In this document: one piece after another, positions 14,318 through 19,521 of the stretch
How positions within the stretch are numbered: the stretch's first letter is position 1
Layout of the letters: each line of letters opens with the position of its first letter
NCBI RefSeq assembly: GCF_000336935.1
Contig: NZ_AOME01000108.1
Coordinates: forward strand, 40,281-82,066
Length of the DNA stretch: 41,786 nt
Direction: 5' to 3'
From: Halococcus salifodinae DSM 8989
GTDB taxonomy: Archaea > Halobacteriota > Halobacteria > Halobacteriales > Halococcaceae
Program-made: the position numbers and the translations under genes
The notes under the pieces: model-generated
Seen by the model: the letters and a program-made list of their open reading frames with translations, nothing else
Database searches by the model: none
Told to the model about the DNA's origin: nothing

Positions 14318-14480
14318 CTTTAATGTTTTCCTTCGGGTTTATACTCTGAGGCTCACGTCCCACGGTTTTGGTGCTCACAGTCCATCCAAGCGGCTGAGAC
14401 GGGCGTGGTGAGACATCACGGACCGGCACTTGTCATAATAGTCCAGTTCCGAAGCCGCTGAGACCGCTGCTGTCGTCCGC
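14318..14480 (-). repeat. Promoter and upstream repeat of leader L4
   Basis: Third long promoter repeat. The TATA equivalent (14318-14323), the CAGAGTATAAACCCGAAG element and the distal box (14429-14444) keep the same spacing as in the other two copies. The far side borders the divergent HTH gene at 14559, so the distal box cannot be a terminator of an upstream operon and is more likely part of the promoter region. Confidence 0.7.
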
Positions 14481-14483
14481 ACA

Positions 14484-14558
14484 ATAACCTATATACTTCG
14501 GCTATAGCCCATAGGTTTCCACCAGAGGTTTTAACTCTATGGACGTTGTAGAGAGGGT
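14484..14558 (+). promoter_or_regulatory. Promoter of the HTH gene at 14559
   Basis: The region holds CCTATATACTTCGG and CTATAGCCCATAGG, which can form an imperfect hairpin, followed by a TATA-like GGTTTTAAC at about 14525-14533, 26-34 bp before the ATG. This predicts a leaderless transcript. The CTATAG/CCTATA symmetry is a plausible operator for autoregulation. Confidence 0.42.
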
Positions 14559-14966
14559 ATGGCATCAGACGAAGACGAAACACGAACCAACAAAGCCGGA
14601 CGAGAAATGGACAGTGAAGGGCGCTTCGTGCAGAAATTCGACAAAGAGGACGTGATGAAAGTCTTCGATATGGTGGAAGGGCCGGCGATCGTGGCGGGCG
14701 ACGTGGCCGAAGCATACGATTCGCAGGCTGAGACCGCACGGCGGCGGCTCCGCGAGTTGTACGCCGACGGTCGGGTGGACAAGCGCAAGGCGCGCAAGCG
14801 AGTGTTGTGGTGGCGTACGGACGAGGACGGGCCGGATGTGGCTGACGTACTCGCGGGGAACGATCCCGAGACGATCCTGAAACTCCTGTCGCTCAATCTC
14901 GGCGAAGCGATTACCGTGGGCGATACCGTCTACGAAAACGGCAGCCAACATCCTATCGAGGACTAA
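14559..14966 (+). CDS. Winged-helix regulator
   Basis: A 135-residue protein. The central HTH reads VEGPAIVAGDVAEAYDSQAE followed by TARRRLRELYADGRVDKRKA and a wing ending RVLWWR. The C-terminal segment (DETILKLL-like helix, then AITVGDTVYENG) may be a dimerisation or sensor part. The N-terminal EGRFVQKF resembles NAGQFVKT of the HTH protein at 6897, hinting at a shared family. Its divergent position beside operon D makes it a candidate regulator of the repeated promoters. Confidence 0.72.
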   Translation: MASDEDETRTNKAGREMDSEGRFVQKFDKEDVMKVFDMVEGPAIVAGDVAEAYDSQAETARRRLRELYADGRVDKRKARKRVLWWRTDEDGPDVADVLAGNDPETILKLLSLNLGEAITVGDTVYENGSQHPIED

Positions 14967-15013
14967 ACCACTCCTCTTCTGTCCGGCAATAGTCCAAAAC
15001 CGGGCAAAGGCTA

Positions 15014-15070
15014 ACTTAGAGTATAAAGCCGAAGGTAAAATTTGAAGTGGGTGTAGTGCATGGTATAGAT
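15014..15070 (+). promoter_or_regulatory. Plus-strand promoter related to the L2-L4 promoters
   Basis: CTTAGAGTATAAAGCCGAAG (15015-15034) and GAAGTGGGTGTAGTGCA (15044-15060) match the minus-strand promoters of L3 and L4 almost base for base (CTTAGAGTACAACCCCGAAG; AAAGTGGGTGTAGTGCA in L3). Here they face the opposite way and drive the gene at 15108. The structured leader does not follow; instead there is a small GGCC-GAGGAA-GGCC hairpin (15073-15086) and a GGGAGG Shine-Dalgarno-like site (about 15089-15094). Confidence 0.68.
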
Positions 15071-15107
15071 ATGGCCGAGGAAGGCCGTGGGAGGTGAATC
15101 AGGAAAA

Positions 15108-15260
15108 ATGCCAGAATGTGACCGATGTGGATTCTCACGCACGCAGTACGAAGGCGCTCGGTACTGGTCTGGAAGCTGGACCGAACGCAAGCAGGGCGGG
15201 CGTGAGGTGTATCACACTCTCTGCAACGACTGCCATCGGGAAGTCGTCAGAGGGAACTAG
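15108..15260 (+). CDS. 50-residue zinc-finger protein
   Basis: MPECDRCGFSRTQYEGARYW ... HTLCNDCHREVVRGN: two CxxC motifs form a small zinc ribbon. A promoter of the same family as those of operons B-D, plus a purine-rich ribosome-binding site about 15 bp before the ATG, support expression. A longer reading frame across the same bases in another frame has no motif and is not preferred. It probably belongs to the same functional set as the Cys-rich proteins of operons A-D. Confidence 0.68.
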   Translation: MPECDRCGFSRTQYEGARYWSGSWTERKQGGREVYHTLCNDCHREVVRGN

Positions 15261-15327
15261 CGCACCGGGCGCTCAAATTTATTTCGGCGTTCGGCGCTGT
15301 ATGCGCCATTCGATATTGGAGGAATCG

Positions 15328-15594
15328 TTATGCAGTCGGTGCAGGCGCTTCGAGCGTTTCGGTGTCGAGTTCACTTTTTTCCATCGTCACGCGCTCGACC
15401 ACTGGCTCGCCACTTTCGAGGATGAACAGCCGGTCATGTACGAGGTTCCCGTCTTCATCGCGACCACGGGAACGGAATGCGAAGGCATTGGTGTCCCCGT
15501 CAGCGAAGTGCTGGACTCTCACCGTCCAATGGTTGTCCCATCGTTCGGTCGCTTCGGCTTTCAGCCGGTCGATCTTCGCATCGAGGCTCGACAT
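15328..15594 (-). CDS. Small hypothetical protein
   Basis: An 88-residue acidic protein: an N-terminal helix (MSSLDAKIDRLKAEATERWD), then a beta-rich stretch (WTVRVQHFADGDTNAFAFRS, VHDRLFILESGEPVVERVTM) and an acidic tail. No cysteines, no recognised family. It converges with the zinc-finger gene at 15108. A short AGGT sequence lies just upstream of the ATG. Confidence 0.6.
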   Translation of the reverse strand: MSSLDAKIDRLKAEATERWDNHWTVRVQHFADGDTNAFAFRSRGRDEDGNLVHDRLFILESGEPVVERVTMEKSELDTETLEAPAPTA

Positions 15595-15663
15595 AGCGAT
15601 CTATTACGAGGTGAGATACCTATGCGTTACGGCGTTCATCGGCTTCGAATCGCTAACCAGACC

Positions 15664-15831
15664 TTACAGGTCGCGCGCCTGCACCGTCTTACGATCGTTG
15701 TCCTGCGCTCGCTGCGCGGCGTCTGCGAGCAGGTCTTGGACTTCGCTATCGAGAACGTCGTAGAAATCCGCCGACACGTTCTTGTCGTCCAGTGCATCCT
15801 TCACACCTGCTTTGACGATGGTATCTGCCAT
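15664..15831 (-). CDS. Histone-fold protein (DUF1931/NFYB-like)
   Basis: A 55-residue protein, MADTIVKAGVKDALDDKNVS ... VLDSEVQDLLADAAQRAQDN ... RKTVQARDL, with the helix-strand-helix pattern of a single archaeal histone fold: the long central helix and a TVQARDL end that matches the usual TV-x-(A/P)-RDL loop-strand. ATG 15831 is chosen because it starts exactly at the conserved helix. Haloarchaeal chromosomes encode similar short proteins. A copy beside a putative origin/partition region may help organise the element's DNA. Confidence 0.75.
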   Translation of the reverse strand: MADTIVKAGVKDALDDKNVSADFYDVLDSEVQDLLADAAQRAQDNDRKTVQARDL

Positions 15832-15932
15832 GCGTCCGCTCGAAGCGGGGATCGGTACTTGAACGTGTCTATTTTCGTGCGTCTCGGCAGCTCTGGCGTG
15901 CAGATTGGCCCGTAGCACCCTTGTACCGCAAG

Positions 15933-16016
15933 TTACTCCGTACTAAGAACTTAGTCCTCCGCATCGAGTTCTTAGGTCTGAGGCACAAGTATTTGGTGCT
16001 GAGTACCCCGTACTAT
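15933..16016 (+). repeat. Heptamer array 1: twelve abutting 7-bp units upstream of the AAA+ gene
   Basis: Reading from 15933 in steps of seven gives TTACTCC, GTACTAA, GAACTTA, GTCCTCC, GCATCGA, GTTCTTA, GGTCTGA, GGCACAA, GTATTTG, GTGCTGA, GTACCCC, GTACTAT. The consensus is close to GTACTNN, with the phase kept throughout. The array covers the likely promoter (AAGTATTTG around 15987-15995) of the ATPase gene at 16045, so the protein that binds it would also control that gene. Confidence 0.78.
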
Positions 16017-16044
16017 TACGGTGCTAGGGCATACACTGGATGGC

Positions 16045-16977
16045 ATGGGCATAATTTCAGAACAGATCGACCGCCTCGAACCGGCAATGCTCCAGTTCGG
16101 CGAAGCGCTCGGTGGATCGCCCGACTCGGTGAAAGACCTTCCATTCAGCGAAGAGGCCGACAAAGATGGGATGCCTGAAGCGTTGTACGTCCGCCATGAC
16201 CAAGCGATGATCCACAACCTCACAGTCGCACTACTGAACGGCCACCACGTCGGTCTCATCAGTTCGTATGGCACGGGAAAGACCGCGCTCCGCGAGATCG
16301 TCCGGCGCGACCTCGGTGAGCATCCAGAGTTCGTCATTGGCTATCTCGACAACGCTCACGAGACGACGCCGCGCGGACTGTACGCCACGGTCATCCGGGC
16401 AGCGCTCGATGCGGATTATGACCTCGACGCTGACGAGTATCGCCAACTCCGCGAGGGTGTTCCGTGGGTCACTGACGAAGCGAAAGCAGCTGTCCGCGAC
16501 CTCGCCGAACAGGTCGAAGCCGACGACCGAACACTCTCGCTCGTCGTTGACGAGATCGAGGACTTCCCGACCGAGTTGTTGCCAGTGCTCCAGACGGTCG
16601 CCGATGCTGGCGTCCGACTGTTCCTGATGGGGACGCCTGCGGGACAGGATCGCCTCGAAGAAGCCCGCGACACGCTCGACTCGCGAATTCGATACCACGA
16701 GGGTATCAAGCCGTTCGACCACGAGGATGTGGCCGAATACGCCGCGCGCTCACTCACGTATTTCCGCGGCGAGGAGTTCAACGGTCAGGGACCCTCGCCG
16801 TTCACCGAGGACGCTATCGAGGTGATCCACGAGCGGACGGACGGCAACCCGCGTGACGTGCGCCTCGAATGTGCTGATACGCTGGCGAAGGCGGCCATTG
16901 CGTGGCACCAAAACGAACATGATGTCGAGGACTTCCAGATCGACCGCCGACTCGTCACGAGTACGGTCACGTCTTAG
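16045..16977 (+). CDS. AAA+ ATPase, Orc1/Cdc6-like without a recognisable winged helix
   Basis: A 310-residue AAA+ ATPase: Walker A SSYGTGKTAL (residues 76-80 are GTGKT), Walker B LSLVVDEIED (166-173), sensor 1-like LFLMGTPAGQ, an arginine-finger region LDSRIRYHEG, and a lid domain with TEDAIEVIHERTDGNPRDVR, the sensor-2 style of Orc1/Cdc6 proteins. It stops about 40 residues later, so the C-terminal winged helix of true Orc1/Cdc6 is missing. TniB/ExeA-type AAA ATPases are an alternative relative. ATG 16045 is preferred over an upstream GTG (16021). Heptamer arrays lie on both sides and the RHH-like gene follows, suggesting a role in replication initiation or DNA partition. Confidence 0.78.
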   Translation: MGIISEQIDRLEPAMLQFGEALGGSPDSVKDLPFSEEADKDGMPEALYVRHDQAMIHNLTVALLNGHHVGLISSYGTGKTALREIVRRDLGEHPEFVIGYLDNAHETTPRGLYATVIRAALDADYDLDADEYRQLREGVPWVTDEAKAAVRDLAEQVEADDRTLSLVVDEIEDFPTELLPVLQTVADAGVRLFLMGTPAGQDRLEEARDTLDSRIRYHEGIKPFDHEDVAEYAARSLTYFRGEEFNGQGPSPFTEDAIEVIHERTDGNPRDVRLECADTLAKAAIAWHQNEHDVEDFQIDRRLVTSTVTS

Positions 16978-17003
16978 GAGCAACATTTACCATGCCACAA
17001 CAC

Positions 17004-17052
17004 GCACTAAGAACTACGTGCTCCGTACTCCGCACTGAGTACGCGGTACTAA
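17004..17052 (+). repeat. Heptamer array 2: seven perfectly abutting 7-bp units
   Basis: GCACTAA, GAACTAC, GTGCTCC, GTACTCC, GCACTGA, GTACGCG, GTACTAA from 17004 to 17052 without a gap. Same unit as array 1, between the ATPase gene (stop 16977) and the RHH-like gene (start 17096). It occupies the position of a promoter or operator for the second gene. Forty-nine bases made of seven units is very unlikely by chance. Confidence 0.82.
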
Positions 17053-17095
17053 TTCACGGCTCGACACCCTCCACGCTACAACAGGACCCACATCG

Positions 17096-17554
17096 ATGAC
17101 AGAAACCAACGACAGTGACACCGACACCGACGATAGCGGCGATCTCGGCGGCGTGCTTGGTGAGGTCGGCCTCGACTACGGGGACGATGAAGCCGGCGAC
17201 ACGCCGGAGAGCAACGAGACGGATTCTGAAGGCGAAGCCAGTGATTCTGATCCACCACAGGCGTCCGACGACTCAGCGGACGCTGACGAGCAATCGAGTG
17301 ATGAATCGGAATCAGGATCGGGAGCGGACGATGGCCCGTTCGCACCGGACCCCGGAATGCAACTCACGAAATCGTTCGGGACGAAACTCACGCCGCCCGA
17401 AAAGGAGTTCATCGAGTTGTACGTCGAGTTCTCCGACGAGTATGACAACCCCGGCGCGTTCTTGCGTAAGTTCGTGAAGGAACTCCGCCGAGAGTACGGT
17501 GAAGAGGTGATGCGGCGAAAAGAAGCACTCGAAGAACTCAAAGGGGGATTCTGA
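17096..17554 (+). CDS. Acidic protein with predicted C-terminal ribbon-helix-helix domain
   Basis: A 152-residue protein. The first about 85 residues are an extremely acidic, low-complexity tail (MTETNDSDTDTDDSGD and similar). The C-terminal 65 residues read QLTKSFGTKLTPPEKEFIEL, then YVEFSDEYDNPGAFLRKFVK and a charged helix. A short strand (KSFGTKL), a first helix and a second helix after the DNPGAF turn fit an RHH fold, the class of DNA-binding protein that recognises heptad centromere/operator arrays in pSM19035 omega and related partition proteins. This assignment is by pattern only. It is encoded just after the AAA+ gene and is the best candidate to bind the heptamers. Confidence 0.62.
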   Translation: MTETNDSDTDTDDSGDLGGVLGEVGLDYGDDEAGDTPESNETDSEGEASDSDPPQASDDSADADEQSSDESESGSGADDGPFAPDPGMQLTKSFGTKLTPPEKEFIELYVEFSDEYDNPGAFLRKFVKELRREYGEEVMRRKEALEELKGGF

Positions 17555-17808
17555 AATGGGCCGGAGAGAGCGTCACCTGCGATACCGTGGGCGTTCGCGG
17601 CACCGACGACTTGCAGAATGGGGTCCCCGTGGCGTGCGCTGTCGGTCCGGAGATGTATATCATGTCCTCTGAACGCCGAAACCGTCGCCAATGCCACTCA
17701 AGAGGCAGGATCAAACAGCGCTCCGAGAGTGGCGGCGGACTGTGGGGGACCGTGCTCATTCCTCGTGCGCTCTCTCGGGGGCCAACCGACGGATAAGACA
17801 GCCATCAC

Positions 17809-17998
17809 ATACTCCGTACTCCGTACTCCGTACTCCGTACCCCGCACCGCGTGTTGCGTGCGTTCTCCCCCGTACTGCGTGCTCGGTTCTCCGCTATTTC
17901 GTACTGGTGTCTCGCTATCCCGTGCTGAGAACGGCGGACTGAGTGAGCGGTACGGAGATCGGCATACTCCGTCCTCGTCACGGCGTCCGTAGTGCTCT
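17809..17998 (+). repeat. Heptamer array 3, about 27 units, right part degenerate
   Basis: It begins ATACTCC, then three copies of GTACTCC (17816-17836), GTACCCC, GCACCGC, GTGTTGC, GTGCGTT, and later GTACTGC, GTGCTCG, GTTCTCC. After a one-base slip near 17900 the 7-bp rhythm resumes with GTACTGG, GTGCTGA, GGACTGA, GTACGGA, GTCCTCG and GTGCTCT. The unit and orientation are those of arrays 1 and 2. Degeneration toward the right suggests that only the left end is under strong selection. Confidence 0.72.
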
Positions 17999-18320
17999 GC
18001 GTTCAGGTGGCGCGTGTGGCCGCCCAGTGCGCCGCTGTGGGTGCCCAGCGTGGAAACGGGTGTCCATCCCTCCATCTCGCTCTCTCGCCGTTTCTGGCCC
18101 CGCTGCTGGCGGAGATATGAGTCCCACGCTGCTATGGTGCTCTTGCCTTCCGACGACAGCCACTCCGCTGGCCCGGACCCCGAGCGTGCGTCCCCGTGCT
18201 GAGGACCCTGCTGCTGCCCTCCAACGATCTCCCCACCGCTGCTGACGACCGCTGCTCCGCTGGTGCTATGCCGACCCGCACCGCTGCCGCACTGGTGGGA
18301 CCCCGGTTCTGCTGATACTG

Positions 18321-18642
18321 CCCGGACCCCGGCTTTGTCGTCACGTTACTGTGCTGTCGCACTGCTGTTTTTTCAGTGCTGTGCTGTGTCTCTCACCTGT
18401 TGGCCCCCCAGTCTGTCGTCACTCACCCGGCCCCGGCCATGCTGATACTGCTGGACATCCAGGACTCGCGGTACTCTCATCAACTCGCTGCTTCGCTCAC
18501 TCGGCCCCCGGTCATGCTGACACACGCTTCCATCAGCGGTCAGTTGCTGCGCCACCTCGGCCCCCAGTCTGTCGTCACTCAATCACCATCACTCCATACT
18601 CAGTGTCTCGCCTGCCGGCCCCCGGTCTGTCGTCACACTCAT
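18321..18642 (+). repeat. Longer direct repeats with core CGGCCCCC(A/G)GTCTGTCGTCAC
   Basis: Near-identical copies start at about 18400 (TGGCCCCCCAGTCTGTCGTC), 18558 (CGGCCCCCAGTCTGTCGTCA) and 18616 (CGGCCCCCGGTCTGTCGTCA). Weaker versions are at 18321 (CCCGGACCCCGGCTTTGTCG) and partial ones at 18428 and 18502 (CGGCCCCCGGTCATGCTGAC). All are in the same orientation with uneven spacing, so they are not a simple tandem repeat. They look like iteron-type binding sites inside the non-coding region. Confidence 0.62.
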
Positions 18643-18763
18643 CCATCATCGGTGTTCCACTCCCTGGCTTCTGCTCCTGCTGGCTCCTCAGCTGGCACCA
18701 TCAGCATTCTGGCAGGTCCAGTCAGTGCTTGCTTCACTCGGCCGGGGTCCCCACGTCGTCGTC

Positions 18764-18924
18764 AGTCCTCAGTTCGTAGTTCTCAGTTCGTAGTTCGCAG
18801 TCCTCGGACACCCATGCTCAGTTCGTAGTGCGCGGCTCGCAGTTCGCAGTTCTCAGTCGCCAGTTTCCAGTCCGTAGTTCGGCGTACTCACACACGGGGT
18901 CCTCCGTTCTCCGCACTCCGTAAC
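18764..18924 (-). repeat. Heptamer array 4, mostly inverted relative to arrays 1-3
   Basis: Twenty-three units in phase from 18764. Units 1-17 read AGTCCTC, AGTTCGT, AGTTCTC, AGTTCGT, AGTTCGC, AGTCCTC, then after two diverged units AGTTCGT, AGTGCGC, AGTTCGC, AGTTCTC, AGTCGCC, AGTTTCC, AGTCCGT, AGTTCGG. Their reverse complements are GAACTNN-type units like those of arrays 1 and 2. The last units (around 18897-18924) switch to the forward type, GTCCTCC, GTTCTCC, GCACTCC. Inverted arrays at the two sides of the non-coding region suggest a bracketed nucleoprotein structure. Confidence 0.78.
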
Positions 18925-18993
18925 CCCACAAATCGTCTCACCACCGGGGGGTGGGGGTCCCCATGACGTTCCCTCGGGCCGGTCAGCTAAGTG

Positions 18994-19072
18994 CTTATAA
19001 GCGGGAGAGAATAAGAGTTCTAAGAGAATTAAGAGGAAAAGAATTAAGAGGTTCTAAGAGGATTACGGAGGT
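18994..19072 (+). promoter_or_regulatory. Promoter and TAAGAG operator repeats of the HTH gene
   Basis: TATA-like CTTATAAGC at about 18994-19002 is followed by five TAAGAG boxes starting at 19012, 19021, 19030, 19045 and 19055, mostly 9-10 bp apart and so on one face of the helix. They lie over the predicted start of transcription and the leader. GGAGGT (19067-19072) touches the ATG directly, too close for a normal Shine-Dalgarno site. The repeats probably bind the HTH protein itself. Confidence 0.58.
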
Positions 19073-19510
19073 ATGGGAAACGGCGCTCAGACAGACGCAG
19101 AAACTCTCGATGAACTCGTGGGACAGACGCGCGGCCCCCGCGCATCAATCATTGATGGCCTCCGTTTTTACGGCAATGAAACTAATGTGAAAAAACTCCG
19201 GGAATATGGCGATTTTCAGTCGGCCGCCTACCACCTTGACATACTTAAGGAACAAGGACTTATCAAAAAATCTGGAGAAGAATTTGTGGGTCGTGGAGGG
19301 TCGTCAACAGTATATCGTTTGACTAATCTTGGGCAGGAAGTCGCGGATGAACTTACTGATCCATCGGACCAGTCGGCAACGTTTTCGGAGATGGTAGGGC
19401 GGGTTGAACAGTTGGAAGACGAAATCGAGAACTTTCGGGAAGCCCACAATGAGATGGCTGACTTCGTTGAAAAGTTGGATGACGAGATAGAAGACCTCAA
19501 GCAGCAGTAG
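19073..19510 (+). CDS. Winged-helix regulator with C-terminal coiled coil
   Basis: A 145-residue protein. The winged helix covers about residues 25-90 (ASIIDGLRFYGNETNVKKLR, QSAAYHLDILKEQGLIKKSG, then a wing GGSSTVYRLTNLG). A coiled coil follows (MVGRVEQLEDEIENFREAHN, VEKLDDEIEDLKQQ), which should give a dimer. This layout is common among haloarchaeal plasmid and phage regulators. It borders both the repeat-rich non-coding region and the end of the T4SS operon (12 bp, convergent), so it may control replication or its own promoter through the TAAGAG boxes. Confidence 0.74.
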   Translation: MGNGAQTDAETLDELVGQTRGPRASIIDGLRFYGNETNVKKLREYGDFQSAAYHLDILKEQGLIKKSGEEFVGRGGSSTVYRLTNLGQEVADELTDPSDQSATFSEMVGRVEQLEDEIENFREAHNEMADFVEKLDDEIEDLKQQ

Positions 19511-19521
19511 CGTCCCAGGAT

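Larger units (their letters stand above)
17555..19072. other. 1.5-kb non-coding region, candidate origin or centromere
   Basis: There is no convincing gene between the RHH-like gene and the HTH gene at 19073. Frames that are open here are rich in Ser, Pro, His and Cys, lack haloarchaeal acidity and carry no motif. The plus strand is C/T-rich, unlike the genes around it. Heptamer arrays lie in the left part (17809-17998) and at the right end (18764-18924), and longer direct repeats lie in the middle (18321-18640). A 38-residue Arg-rich frame (17556-17672) could be translated but is not supported. Repeats, strand bias and absence of genes fit a replication origin, centromere or transfer origin. 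Confidence 0.6.

Noticed and set aside
11402-14480. Promoter-leader repeats as MITE-like transposable elements
   Set aside because: No terminal inverted repeats or target duplications were seen, copies end exactly at start codons, and all four leaders face the same way with coupled genes.
17556-17672. 38-residue Arg-rich frame directly after the RHH-like gene
   Set aside because: The start is well placed, but the basic composition is unlike the neighbouring genes and there is no motif; not enough support to call.
18351-18828. Overlapping frames of 142 and 150 residues in the non-coding block
   Set aside because: Ser/Pro/Cys/His-rich low-complexity translations of repeats, lacking acidity or a promoter; several frames are open at once because of the C/T-rich composition.
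15933-18924. CRISPR array
   Set aside because: The repeats are 7 bp, unspaced and degenerate, with no spacers and no cas genes; they do not have CRISPR architecture.
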